DNA of 64,000 bases from CAYMAI01 sp964388445. Lineage in GTDB: Bacteria > 4484-113 > JAGGVC01. This document shows, in pieces, positions 15,798 to 25,284 of this stretch. The notes beneath the pieces were generated by a model. It did not search any database. It had not been told where the DNA came from and saw only the letters and a program-made list of their open reading frames with translations. Position 1 is the stretch's first letter, and each line of letters begins with the position of its first letter. Both the position numbers and the translations under genes were made by a program. Location: the NCBI GenBank assembly GCA_964388445.1, contig CAYMAI010000002.1:62001-126000 (forward strand), written 5' to 3'.

Positions 15798-18482
15798 TTA
15801 CCCTCCCACGACCTCCATTGCCGGCAGTTCAAGCAGATACACGCCGACGTCCCGCAAAGCAACGACCAGCCATTCCGCGCGCTTCATCACGCTGCCCGCG
15901 GCTTCTTCCGGCGAAACCGACAGCCGCAGTTCCTTTAGCGCCGCCATATCAGCGTCGGAGTAGCCGAGGGCGCGCATTGCGTCTTTTTCGATTTGCGACC
16001 AGCCGCCGCTCCGCAGCCGGCTTTGATATTTTCTGATGCTTTCCGCGGTTACGGTGATGTCGGTTATGCCCGCCGCCTTCAGTTTCGAAACAAGGTTTTC
16101 GAGTCTGTCCGCCGCGTAAAGATAGTCGAAGCCGGCCTTGTATTTGAAATGCAATATCGCGTCGCGGTGTATGTAAATCCAATCGGCGTCCTTTGCGAGC
16201 ACGGCGCCGCCATGCCTGTCGAGCGCGACCGTAGCCGCCTTCGCGCTGGCGTTGGCGTTCAGCGACGCTTCGATGTATTCGTTCATCGCGTCCGCAAGTT
16301 CTTGCGTAACTCCGTCGGCCGCGGTCACTTTAGGAAAATCGGGCACAACCGCTTCTACATGGATTTTGTAATTCGGGTCGGGCGGGTCGCCGCTAAGCGC
16401 GTTCGTGGCTTTTTCCCATGTGTTTATGTTGAAGTCCACGATTACGCCCGCGCCGTAGTTCGGAATGCCCATTCCGATTTGATTCGCCGCCGCCATTTTC
16501 GGCCCGCTCATCACGACGTCCGCACCGTTCGAGCCGTAGCCGAACCATTTCATAACATTGCGCAGTTTGTCGAAACCGCCTTTGCCGGGCGATTCGCCAG
16601 GTTCTTCATCTCGGTCGCGGTCGCGGTCACGATCGCGGTCTCGATCCCTGTTTCTGTCTCTGCCGCCGCCGCCTGGCTTTTCGCGCCCGCTGAGCGCGAG
16701 CCGCTGCCTGCCCCGATTCGCCGGCGCCGCAACGCCGCCGCCTTTGAACTCGCGACGCCCGCCGCCGCTTTGATACGCCTGCGCGACTCCGAGTCCGAGC
16801 GAGTTCGTTCCCATTCCAGGTAAGGTGCCGTAAAAATGATGTCCCGCGTAAGAAGCGAAAGTCGAAGGTTCGCGCACTTCGCATAAACCGCCGATTGCTT
16901 GGTCGTAAAGCGGATTTACATTTTCAAGTCTGTCCGCGCCTTTGCGGAGGGCGAGCAGATTTCCACCCGTATCTTTAGACTGCGAAGCTGCCGCAGAAAT
17001 CTTGACGCCGGTGCCGCCCGGCGCAAGCGTTTCGATAAGCCCGTATGCGAACGCGTCGTACAAAAGCTTGACCGCGGCGCTCGCTTCGTCCGGCTGCATC
17101 ATTTCTTTCATTATCTGGCTTACCGAGCCGAAATCCGAGCCGAAATTTTCGATTCCGTAATCCGGCTCCAGCGACGGCCATTCGTAGAAATCGGCGAATT
17201 CTCGCGGCGCGTAATTGACGGCGCGCTTGACGGAATAAATCAGCATGCCGATATCGAACAGGTCTTTTTTCGCGGCCGAAACGTCCCTGCCCTTCGGCGC
17301 AGTTTTAAGAAGGCCGTCGATTTCCGCCGACAAACCCGCCGCGAATTTGGCCGCATCGTTCGCATTCGTAAACGGCGCCGCGGTTTTTTCGGGCGCGCTC
17401 TTTCCGGGATTGCCGGACAAGGTCCAATATTCGCCCTTCCATTCTTTGGTCTGAATATTCCAAGGCCTATAGCGCTCCGGATATTCGAAAACGAAGGATG
17501 AGACGCCATAGCCGGCCGCGCCTTTCGCGCCTTTGAACGTAAGCGGAGCGGCAGAGTCGTCGTAAACAACGGAAAGTTTTTCGCCGCGTGCGCTGCCAAG
17601 GTTAACGATTCTTCCTTTTGCGTCGCGAGTAACAAGGCAATTTTCCGGCGACATCATTTCCATTTGCATGTCGGAATAGCCGTGAGGAAAAAACCTTACG
17701 AAGTATCCGTCCGGATGCGCCGACCAGCGGCCGCGCGGAATTTCATTTCCGGATTCCTCTTCCGGGTCGCCCGCGAGCACGGCGATTCGCTCAAGCTCTT
17801 CGAATGTGGAATTTCCCGCGGTCATCGCCTCGCGAAGTTTCGCTTCCGCTTCGTAGATTTTGCGGACGGCGGGCGGAAGGTCGCCGAAAACTTTTCCCCA
17901 CATTTCCGGCGGAACGAGGCCGAGCACGCCGCCTTGAAGTTCGAGCAGCTCCTTTTCGGTTAGAAGTTTGGCAGCGGTGAGTTGCATATCCCTGCCCATC
18001 TCGGATATTTTCGTGCGCGCCAGAATGGCCCAGATGAGAACTTGTATGTCCCGCTGGGGAATTTCCGGATGGTCTATCGAGCGGTCGAGAAGCGACTGGA
18101 TTATGCCCGCCCGCTTGCCCTTCAGCGGCGCAAGCAGATAGCCGTCGCCCTTGCCGGGGCCGTGCGTGCCGGCGTGCAGGCAGTAGCTCCAAAGCTGCGT
18201 GCGGTACACGCCGGGCTGGACGAGATACCAGCCGCCAGGACCTTGCGGCATTTCGCAAACCGGAAAGACGCGTGTCACCGGGTAGTCGTCCAAAAACGGA
18301 ACGGACGTTATCGCGTCGTCGAAACTCGTGGTAATCGGCGACTCTTGCTTGAGTCCGATGTCTATGCCGGGAATTTTGGCGGCGCCGCCAAGCAAATCCC
18401 CGATGCCGAACTGCGAATGCGCGATTCCCGTCGCGCAAACCAGAGTGAGCGCCAAAGCGCCGAAGAATAGCGCAACCCTCAT
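15798..18482 (-). CDS. large secreted protein with a possible thioester-type N-terminal domain
   Basis: 894 residues, not assignable to a named family as a whole. The start at 18482 is set by GGAGGTGG a few bases upstream. A signal peptide (1-23) is followed by a region with SYCLHAG (Cys101) and RDIQVLIWAI (Gln147, Trp151). These match the two signatures of surface thioester domains, [YFL]C-hydrophobic and hydrophobic-Q-x-x-hydrophobic-W. The middle is a long helical and mixed region. A low-complexity linker of Arg-Asp dipeptides follows (about 608-625, after GGGG and before EEPGES). The C-terminal part (about 640-894) is globular with no known motif. Probably an extracellular or envelope protein; the thioester call is inference from motif spacing. 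Confidence 0.65.
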   Translation of the reverse strand: MRVALFFGALALTLVCATGIAHSQFGIGDLLGGAAKIPGIDIGLKQESPITTSFDDAITSVPFLDDYPVTRVFPVCEMPQGPGGWYLVQPGVYRTQLWSYCLHAGTHGPGKGDGYLLAPLKGKRAGIIQSLLDRSIDHPEIPQRDIQVLIWAILARTKISEMGRDMQLTAAKLLTEKELLELQGGVLGLVPPEMWGKVFGDLPPAVRKIYEAEAKLREAMTAGNSTFEELERIAVLAGDPEEESGNEIPRGRWSAHPDGYFVRFFPHGYSDMQMEMMSPENCLVTRDAKGRIVNLGSARGEKLSVVYDDSAAPLTFKGAKGAAGYGVSSFVFEYPERYRPWNIQTKEWKGEYWTLSGNPGKSAPEKTAAPFTNANDAAKFAAGLSAEIDGLLKTAPKGRDVSAAKKDLFDIGMLIYSVKRAVNYAPREFADFYEWPSLEPDYGIENFGSDFGSVSQIMKEMMQPDEASAAVKLLYDAFAYGLIETLAPGGTGVKISAAASQSKDTGGNLLALRKGADRLENVNPLYDQAIGGLCEVREPSTFASYAGHHFYGTLPGMGTNSLGLGVAQAYQSGGGRREFKGGGVAAPANRGRQRLALSGREKPGGGGRDRNRDRDRDRDRDRDRDEEPGESPGKGGFDKLRNVMKWFGYGSNGADVVMSGPKMAAANQIGMGIPNYGAGVIVDFNINTWEKATNALSGDPPDPNYKIHVEAVVPDFPKVTAADGVTQELADAMNEYIEASLNANASAKAATVALDRHGGAVLAKDADWIYIHRDAILHFKYKAGFDYLYAADRLENLVSKLKAAGITDITVTAESIRKYQSRLRSGGWSQIEKDAMRALGYSDADMAALKELRLSVSPEEAAGSVMKRAEWLVVALRDVGVYLLELPAMEVVGG

Positions 18483-18535
18483 TTCCCACCTCCGCAAATT
18501 TACCGAATTGTCCTATCGAAAGGCGCGGCGAAAAA

Positions 18536-19390
18536 CTATTCGCCGCCCGAGGAGTAATCGTAAAACCCCCGGCCGCTTTTCCTTCCCAAAAATCCCGCGG
18601 CAACGAGTTTTTTAAGCGTGTACGGAGGCTTGAACTTGGGATGCCCAAGCTCCGCGTAAATCACTTCGCCCGCGTGAAGAAGCACGTCGAGCCCCACGAG
18701 ATCGGCGAGTTTGAAAGGACCGAGCGGAAATCCGCCGCCGCGCCTCATCGCCGTGTCGATGTCTTCCACCGTCGCGATTCCTTCGTCGAGAAGCGACATC
18801 GCTTCGAACATAAGCGCGATGAGAACGCGGTTTACGACGTAACCCGGCGTTTCTTTGACGCGAATCGGTTTTTTGCCGATTTTTTCGCAAAGCTCGATCG
18901 CCGCCGCCACCGCCGGCTCTGAGGTCACGACGCCGGGCACGACTTCGACGAGGCTCATCGTAAGCGCCGGATTGAAAAAGTGAGTTCCGAGAAATCGGGC
19001 GGGATATTTGTAGTAGGCGGCGAGTTCGGAGACTGACATGCTCGACGTGTTAGTTCCGACTACCGCGGTTTCGCCGAGTATTCCCGAAAGTTTGCCGAGG
19101 AGTTCCGATTTGACGTCTTTTCTTTCGAGGCTGGCTTCGATTACGAAACCGGCGCCCGCGCAGCCCGACACGTCCGTCGAGGTCTTGAGCCGGCCGAGAA
19201 TCGCGGCTTTTTCTTCGTCCGAAACGTTTCGAAGTTTCGCCACGTGAGCTTCGAGATGGGGCATCTGACGCTCGAAGGCTTCCGGAAACGGGTCGTACGC
19301 GAACGTCTCGAAACCGGCAATAGCGCAAAGCAGAGCGATTTCGCTCCCCATGGTTCCGAAACCGAGAACTGCCACCTTTGCGAATTCCAA
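18536..19390 (-). CDS. 3-hydroxyacyl-CoA (3-hydroxybutyryl-CoA) dehydrogenase
   Basis: 284 residues. An NAD-dependent dehydrogenase of 3-hydroxyacyl-CoA. The Rossmann motif VLGFGTMGSEIA is near the N-terminus, GTHFFNPALTMSLVEVVPG contains the catalytic His, and ETPGYVVNRVLIALMFEA and GPFKLADLVGLD form the C-terminal helical domain. The length is that of the single-function enzyme. The start is TTG, fixed by an ideal GGAGGT at 19397-19402 six nt upstream. It may serve butyryl-CoA-type metabolism or fatty acid oxidation; no thiolase or enoyl-CoA hydratase is adjacent, but a thiolase occurs at 1894-3054. Confidence 0.92.
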   Translation of the reverse strand: MEFAKVAVLGFGTMGSEIALLCAIAGFETFAYDPFPEAFERQMPHLEAHVAKLRNVSDEEKAAILGRLKTSTDVSGCAGAGFVIEASLERKDVKSELLGKLSGILGETAVVGTNTSSMSVSELAAYYKYPARFLGTHFFNPALTMSLVEVVPGVVTSEPAVAAAIELCEKIGKKPIRVKETPGYVVNRVLIALMFEAMSLLDEGIATVEDIDTAMRRGGGFPLGPFKLADLVGLDVLLHAGEVIYAELGHPKFKPPYTLKKLVAAGFLGRKSGRGFYDYSSGGE

Positions 19391-19420
19391 CTTATCACCT
19401 CCGGAGACTCATGAGATTTC

Positions 19421-19430
19421 ATTATAACAA
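19421..19430 (-). promoter_or_regulatory. extended -10 promoter of the hydroxyacyl-CoA dehydrogenase gene
   Basis: TTGTTATAAT on the minus strand, 30 nt before the TTG start at 19390. No good -35 was found. The same motif recurs at 19534-19544, 37005-37015 and 47017-47027. Confidence 0.45.
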
Positions 19431-19533
19431 CGGCGACAGGCTTTTCGGTGGATAGGGTGCAGGTTTGCCGCTATGAAGCAAATTATCAAGTTATTGAGCT
19501 TGACAAGCGAAAAAAAGGGCAAATCGTTCGAAC

Positions 19534-19544
19534 ATTGTTATAAT
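19534..19544 (+). promoter_or_regulatory. extended -10 promoter of the small membrane protein gene
   Basis: ATTGTTATAAT with the TGn extension, 45 nt before the ATG at 19590. A TTGACA at 19500-19505 is 33 bp away and cannot pair with it. Confidence 0.45.
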
Positions 19545-19589
19545 TAAATGTCTGTGGTTGCAGAATTGAGGTCTGACTTTGGAGGACAA

Positions 19590-19970
19590 ATGTCGAGACG
19601 TAAGCCGAAAACGCGCTGCAGGACGGCGGCGGGTTACTTTTTTATGTCGTTCGGAGCGGGCATCCTTGGCGGTGCCGCGCTTGCAATACTGCTTCTCGAA
19701 CTTCGGGAGTATATTCGAGGAATAAGGAACAAAAACGGAGCGGCGGAGGCTATCGCCAATCTGTTGGACGACGTTGTTGGCGAATTCAATGCAATCAGCC
19801 GCGAGGTATACGCCTCTCTCGAACAGGGCCGGAAATTTACTTCAGAGGAAATTTACCGAATCAGGCAGAATATGAAGGCGCGCTTGCGTCACGGAGAAGG
19901 CGGACTGGACGATAGAGGCGACTCGGAAGAGATGGACAGCCTTTATTCGGCGATTAATCCGGAAGGTTGA
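19590..19970 (+). CDS. small single-pass membrane protein
   Basis: 126 residues, not recognised as a specific family. The ATG at 19590 is supported by GGAGG at 19581-19585. A basic N-terminus (SRRKPKTRCRTA) precedes one transmembrane helix (about 15-37, YFFMSFGAGILGGAALAILLLEL), followed by a helical, charged cytoplasmic tail. The arrangement resembles YtxH-like membrane proteins, but the similarity is only in architecture. It lies upstream of the dehydrogenase at 20030 in the same direction, 59 nt apart, and could share its transcript. Confidence 0.6.
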   Translation: MSRRKPKTRCRTAAGYFFMSFGAGILGGAALAILLLELREYIRGIRNKNGAAEAIANLLDDVVGEFNAISREVYASLEQGRKFTSEEIYRIRQNMKARLRHGEGGLDDRGDSEEMDSLYSAINPEG

Positions 19971-20029
19971 TTTTCGCAAAATATCGAGGGAATTTTGCCG
20001 CGCAAGTCGCGGTTTTTTTGGAGGAGAAT

Positions 20030-21172
20030 ATGGGAAAGTATCGCATCGCTTGGATGCCGGGCGACGGCGTAGGCAACGACGTTATGGATGCGGCGCGAAT
20101 AGTGCTGGACGCGCTCGAACTCGATGCGGAATACCCGCAAGCCGATATCGGCTGGGAATTCTGGATTTCCGAAGGCAACCCGCTGCCCGCCCGCACGGTT
20201 GAGCTTTTGAAAACTTGCAACTGCGCTTTGTTCGGCGCGATTACGAGCAAGCCGAAAGGCGAAGCGGAAAAAGAGCTTGCGGAGAATCTTAAAGGAACCG
20301 GCCTGGTATATAAAAGCCCGATAGTAGGCTTAAGGCAGATGTTCGAACTCGCGGTGAACCTCAGGCCGTGCCGTGCGTTTAAGGGCAATCCGCTTAACTA
20401 TCGCGAAGGCATCGATCTCGTGGTGTTCCGCGAAAATACTGAAGACTTGTATTCCGGCGTGGAATTCCGCCCCGTTCCGCAGGCGGTCAAGGACGTTTTG
20501 AACGAGAATCATCCGGCGTTCAAGCGCTTTTTCGGCGTTCCGGACGGCGAGCTTGCGATTAGCCTTCGCATCAATACGAAGCGCGGCTGCGAGAGAATCG
20601 TCCGGGCGGCGTTCGAATATGCCGAAAAGTACGGCTATAAGACGGTAACGGTGGTCGAAAAACCGAACGTAATCCGTGAAACCAGCGGGCTGTTCGTCGA
20701 AACCGCGAGAGAAGTAGCCGCGGAGTTTCCCGGAATCGAGCTTTGGGAAACGAATATCGACGCGATGTGCATGTGGCTAATCAAGAATCCGCAAGACTAC
20801 GGCGTGCTCGTCGCGAGCAATATGTTCGGAGACATAATCAGCGACCTATGCGCGCAACTGGTGGGCGGGCTGGGATTCGCCGCGAGCGGAAATATAGGCG
20901 ATGGCTTCGCCGTGTTCGAGCCGACGCACGGAAGCGCGCCGAAATATGCCGGGCAATACAAGGTAAATCCCATGGCGATGTTTTTGACCGTAAAGCTTAT
21001 GCTCGATTGGCTCGGCGAAGCCGAAAAATCGGCGAGACTCGAAAGCGCGATTTCGGACGTAATCCGGGATGGAAACGTGCGCACTTACGATATGGGCGGA
21101 AGCGCGACTACGCTTGAAATTGCGGAAGCGGTCGCAAGCGCAGCCTCCCGCCTGCAAGCGGAATCGGCATAA
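20030..21172 (+). CDS. isocitrate/isopropylmalate-type dehydrogenase
   Basis: 380 residues in the beta-decarboxylating dehydrogenase family. Motifs are WMPGDGVGNDV at the N-terminus, VVFRENTEDLYSGVEF, the Lys-containing TVVEKPNVIRETSG, and NMFGDIISDLCAQLVGGLG with the metal-binding Asp residues, then FEPTHGSAPKYAG. FRENTEDLYSG favours isocitrate or homoisocitrate over 3-isopropylmalate, but substrate cannot be fixed from sequence alone. The start at 20030 is supported by GGAGGAG nearby. Isocitrate dehydrogenase of the citric acid cycle is the simplest reading, as no leucine or lysine synthesis gene is adjacent. Confidence 0.88.
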   Translation: MGKYRIAWMPGDGVGNDVMDAARIVLDALELDAEYPQADIGWEFWISEGNPLPARTVELLKTCNCALFGAITSKPKGEAEKELAENLKGTGLVYKSPIVGLRQMFELAVNLRPCRAFKGNPLNYREGIDLVVFRENTEDLYSGVEFRPVPQAVKDVLNENHPAFKRFFGVPDGELAISLRINTKRGCERIVRAAFEYAEKYGYKTVTVVEKPNVIRETSGLFVETAREVAAEFPGIELWETNIDAMCMWLIKNPQDYGVLVASNMFGDIISDLCAQLVGGLGFAASGNIGDGFAVFEPTHGSAPKYAGQYKVNPMAMFLTVKLMLDWLGEAEKSARLESAISDVIRDGNVRTYDMGGSATTLEIAEAVASAASRLQAESA

Positions 21173-21352
21173 CTACGCGCTTTTCGCCAGTTACCGAAGA
21201 CGCGAAACCGACCAGTTAACGAAAATCGAATATTAATGGTATATTTTCTGTCCGGAACGGCAGGATGAGCCGGTCCACAATGTCCTGCGATCGCGCCGCA
21301 TCCGGGCGCGTTTGAAACGGATCAACTTTTCAATTCGGGGGTTTGTGCGGCG

Positions 21353-24300
21353 GTGAAAGGCGAAGGCGGAAGCGGAAATCGGCATCAAAACGGCACGAAC
21401 GGGACGGCGGGAGCGGGGCTTCGCCCCCCGGTTGCGGCCGCAGTATATATTTTGCTGGCGGGCGCCTGGATATTCTTTTCGGACAATATCGTTCAATCGC
21501 TCGTTCCGCATGAACGGATAACCGGCGTACAAATCGTCAAGGGATTTTTTTTCGTCGCTGTAACCGGTTTCATTTTTTATTTGGTTTACGCCCGCGCGTA
21601 CGCCGCGCGAATTTTGGCGCTCGACAAGCTTGCGGCAATCGTCAAGGCAAACGAAACGCTTCTTGCCAACGTCGCCGAATATGCAATGATAGTTCTCGAC
21701 GCCGGCGGCTTCATAAAATCTTGGAACGAAGGCGCGGCGAGAATTACGGGCTATAAAGAGCGGGAAGCTTTCGGCTCGCATTTTTCGATTTTCTACGGCG
21801 AACCGGAAAACATGGCCGGCGTTCCGAAGGAAAATCTCGAAACCGCCGTACGGGATGGAAGATTCGAATCCGAAGGCTGGCGGATAAGGCGCGACGGGAC
21901 GAAATTTTGGGCAAGCGCGGTTTTGACAGCCGTTTACGGGCAAAGGGGCGAAATTGAAGGCTTCGTAAAAATCGTCCGGGATTTGACGGAGCGAAAATCT
22001 CTGGAAGTCGAGCTAAAGCGAAAGGCCCGCGCTCATAAGACGCTGAGCGATTGCAATCAGGCACTGATTCGGCAGAAATCCGAATCAGCCATTATCAAAG
22101 AAGTATGCAACATTTGCGTGCAATCGGGCGGATACAAAATGGCTTGGGTCGGAATCGCCGAAAATGACGCGGCGAAGTCGGTGAGCGTGGCGGGCTTTGC
22201 CGGACACGAAGAAGGTTATCTCGATTTTGCCGGTATTTCCTGGGACGACAGCGAGCGCGGCAGAGGGCCGACCGGACGTGCGATCAGAACCGGCGAGCCG
22301 GTCGTCGCGGCGAATATCGCCACAGACCCGGCGCTTAAACCATGGCGCGAAAACGCAATCCAGCGAGGGTACGCTTCGTCTGCCGCGCTGCCGCTGAAAG
22401 TGGACGGAAGGACTATCGGTTCGCTCAATCTATATTCGGTCGAGCCGGATTCGTTCGACGGCGAGGAATTGGAGCTATTGCAGGAACTTTCCGGCGACCT
22501 TTCGTTCGCCATCGAAAAAATCAGGGCGCAAGCGGTTTATGAAAAAACGAACGTTACGCTTGCCGATACGGAGAAAAAATACCGGGAGCTTTTCGAGCAC
22601 GCGCCGATAGGTATTTACCGCACAACGCCGGACGGCAGAATTCTAATGGCGAATCCGGCCATTTTGAAAGCGCTCAATTATTCGTCGCTCGAAGAATTGG
22701 CGAAACAGAATTTGGAGGACTGGGGGCATTATCACGGATTTACGCGGGCCGAATTCAAGGAGCTGATGGAAAGAGACGGCCAGGTTCTTGGGCTCGAAAC
22801 GGCGTGGGTGACGAAAGACGGCAAGGTCGTGTACGTGCGCGAAAGCGCAAAAGCGGTGTATGACGAAGCCGGCAATATCGTATGTTACGACGGAATAGTC
22901 GAAGACGTGACGCAGTTCAAGCTGGCGTCGAGGGAGCTGGAAAGCCACCGACAGATGCTTAAAACGGTTCTGGACGCCAGCCCGAACATGATTGCGGTCA
23001 GGGAAAAAAACGGAACGGTAAGGCTTGCGAACAATTCGTACGCCGCGTTTTTCGGCGTGAACACGGACGAGATAATCGGCAAAAATATCGTGCAATTCTG
23101 GGAACAGAAAGGAGAGCCGCAGGAGCTTATCGCAAAACGGCTAAAGGAAGACAAGGAGATTATCGAATCCGGAAACATCACGGACGAAATAGAACAGGTT
23201 GCGGACAGGTTCGGCAATTTACTGTATTTCAGAGCCGTAAAGAAGCGGATTTCGCTGACGGACGGAACGGTTTGCGTGTTCGCAACCCTGCAAAACATTA
23301 CGGAGCTCAAGCTTGCGCACAACGCGATTCGGGAAAGCGAGGAAAAATTCCGGGCGGTTGTTAACGCCAGCAAGGACGGAATGATCGTCATAGACTCCCG
23401 TGGAGAAATCAAATTGTTCAATGCCGCTGCGGAGAAGATGTTCGATAGAACGGAGAGCGAAATGCTGGGAAAAGCGGTGGAACTGCTTATCGCCGAAAGC
23501 TCCCGCCACGAGCATATGTCCGCGCTGTCCAAGGTGCTTTCGCGCCCCGGTTCTATCGGAATCAAATCCGAGCCGTTTTGCAGCACGGCGGTAAGCGCGG
23601 ACGGCAAAACCTTCCCAGTCGAGCTGACTTTGTCGGAAGGCAACTTCGGAAACGAACGAATCGTGCTGGCGGTCATTCGGGACGTAACGGACAGCAAACT
23701 TGCCGAAGAAGCATTGCGGGCGAGCGAGGAAAGATATCGCAGGTTTTTCGAGGAAGACCTAACCGGAGATTTCATTACTACGGTTGACGGCCAAATTTTG
23801 GATTGCAACATTGCGTTTGCGGAGATTTTCGGATTCGACACGGTGAAGCAGGCGCTTTCTGGAGATTTCAAAAGCATTTTCCCGAACAAACAATCGCTGA
23901 TGAAATTCATTAGCGATATCAAGGAATTCGGAAAGCTTTCAAGCCACGAAATGTCGCTGAAAAGACAGGACGGAAGAAACGTATACGCGCAAATGAACGC
24001 AATCGGCGAATTCGACGATTACGGCGGATTGATGGCGATACGCGGTTATATATTCGACATGACTCAGCAGAGGATGGTCGAGGAGCAGCTTCGCCACTCG
24101 CAAAAACTCGAAGCGATAGGCAGGCTTGCCGGCGGTATCGCTCACGACTTCAATAACCTGCTGACCGGAATAATCGGATATTCCGATATCGTCTATAACG
24201 CTCTGGAGGGAAACGACGACTTGCGTTCCGACGTGGAGGAAATAAAGAACGCGGCGAATCGAGCAGCCGATTTGGTGGCGAAACTGATGGTTTTCGGACG

Positions 24301-25267
24301 GCAACAAGAAGTTGAACCCGTCGATTTAAACCTCAACGACGTTATCGGCGGCATGGTAAAACTTCTCCGGCGCGTCATCGGAGAAAATATCGACCTCGAA
24401 CTTATTTCGGGATACAACCTCGGAACGATTCACGCCGACAGAACCCAAATCGAGCAAGTGATAATGAACCTATGCGTCAACGCGCGCGACGCTATGCCCG
24501 GCGGCGGCACGCTTACGCTCGAAACAGAGAACGTGGTCGTGAACGGCGGGTATATTGCGGCGCACCCTTGGGCAATTCCAGGCAGATACGTGCTTCTCAC
24601 GGTGACGGATTCCGGCGTGGGTATGACCGGCGAAGTTATGGAGCATATGTTCGAGCCGTTTTTCACGACGAAAGGCGTTGGCGAAGGCACGGGGCTGGGC
24701 ATGGCGACGGTTTACGGAATCGTCAAGAAGCACGGCGGGCTGATTCACGTTTACAGCGAGTCGCCCATGGGCTCGACTATTAAAGTGTACTTTCCGCTGA
24801 AGGAGCGGCCGGCAAGCGACGTCGGAACCAAAATTTCGGGGCCGGTGACGGGCGGCACCGAGCGAATATTATTGGCGGAAGACGAAGAAGTAGTGCAAGA
24901 TTTGGTGACGCGCGTTCTGGAGAAAGCGGGCTATAAGGTGCTTGCCGTAAGAGACGGCGAGGCGGCGGTGGAAGAATTCGAGAAATCGCCGGGCGCGTTC
25001 GGGCTGGTGATTCTCGACATCGTTATGCCGAAGCTTGGCGGTGTGGACGCGTTCAAAGCGATAAAGAAAATCAACCCCCGGCAGAAAATCTTGTTCAGCA
25101 GCGGTTATACGTCGGACAGTCTGAGGGCCAAAGAAGCGCTTGAGTATTGCGACGAGATGATTAACAAACCGTACAATCCTGACGTTTTGCTCAGAACGGT
25201 CAGAAGAATTTTGGATAGGCCCGCAGAAACCGCCACCGAAAGCTCGAAAGGCGAAATCGAAGATTAA
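21353..25267 (+). CDS. hybrid sensor histidine kinase with PAS, GAF and receiver domains
   Basis: 1304 residues from a GTG start. Two transmembrane helices lie near residues 27-45 and 60-80 with a short loop between. Then come PAS/PAC (about 95-220), a GAF domain (about 235-400), four more PAS-type domains (about 405-905), a HisKA region with GGIAHDFNNLL (phospho-acceptor His931), an HATPase domain ending near 1155, and a C-terminal receiver with Asp1222 in LVILDIVMP. There is no DNA-binding output, so the signal probably passes to a separate regulator. The kinase core is very similar to that of the gene at 47055-50354. The signal is unknown; PAS and GAF domains suggest internal ligands such as redox or small molecules. 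Confidence 0.9.
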   Translation: MKGEGGSGNRHQNGTNGTAGAGLRPPVAAAVYILLAGAWIFFSDNIVQSLVPHERITGVQIVKGFFFVAVTGFIFYLVYARAYAARILALDKLAAIVKANETLLANVAEYAMIVLDAGGFIKSWNEGAARITGYKEREAFGSHFSIFYGEPENMAGVPKENLETAVRDGRFESEGWRIRRDGTKFWASAVLTAVYGQRGEIEGFVKIVRDLTERKSLEVELKRKARAHKTLSDCNQALIRQKSESAIIKEVCNICVQSGGYKMAWVGIAENDAAKSVSVAGFAGHEEGYLDFAGISWDDSERGRGPTGRAIRTGEPVVAANIATDPALKPWRENAIQRGYASSAALPLKVDGRTIGSLNLYSVEPDSFDGEELELLQELSGDLSFAIEKIRAQAVYEKTNVTLADTEKKYRELFEHAPIGIYRTTPDGRILMANPAILKALNYSSLEELAKQNLEDWGHYHGFTRAEFKELMERDGQVLGLETAWVTKDGKVVYVRESAKAVYDEAGNIVCYDGIVEDVTQFKLASRELESHRQMLKTVLDASPNMIAVREKNGTVRLANNSYAAFFGVNTDEIIGKNIVQFWEQKGEPQELIAKRLKEDKEIIESGNITDEIEQVADRFGNLLYFRAVKKRISLTDGTVCVFATLQNITELKLAHNAIRESEEKFRAVVNASKDGMIVIDSRGEIKLFNAAAEKMFDRTESEMLGKAVELLIAESSRHEHMSALSKVLSRPGSIGIKSEPFCSTAVSADGKTFPVELTLSEGNFGNERIVLAVIRDVTDSKLAEEALRASEERYRRFFEEDLTGDFITTVDGQILDCNIAFAEIFGFDTVKQALSGDFKSIFPNKQSLMKFISDIKEFGKLSSHEMSLKRQDGRNVYAQMNAIGEFDDYGGLMAIRGYIFDMTQQRMVEEQLRHSQKLEAIGRLAGGIAHDFNNLLTGIIGYSDIVYNALEGNDDLRSDVEEIKNAANRAADLVAKLMVFGRQQEVEPVDLNLNDVIGGMVKLLRRVIGENIDLELISGYNLGTIHADRTQIEQVIMNLCVNARDAMPGGGTLTLETENVVVNGGYIAAHPWAIPGRYVLLTVTDSGVGMTGEVMEHMFEPFFTTKGVGEGTGLGMATVYGIVKKHGGLIHVYSESPMGSTIKVYFPLKERPASDVGTKISGPVTGGTERILLAEDEEVVQDLVTRVLEKAGYKVLAVRDGEAAVEEFEKSPGAFGLVILDIVMPKLGGVDAFKAIKKINPRQKILFSSGYTSDSLRAKEALEYCDEMINKPYNPDVLLRTVRRILDRPAETATESSKGEIED

Positions 25268-25284
25268 CGAAAAACCCTAAAGAG

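Noticed and set aside
15480..15938. 152-codon plus-strand frame after tyrS
   Set aside because: Starts inside tyrS in another frame and runs into the opposite gene; no ribosome site and no coherent domain.
16558..16773. Ser/Arg-repeat frame opposite the Arg-Asp linker
   Set aside because: It is only the antisense reading of the repeated codons in the secreted protein gene.
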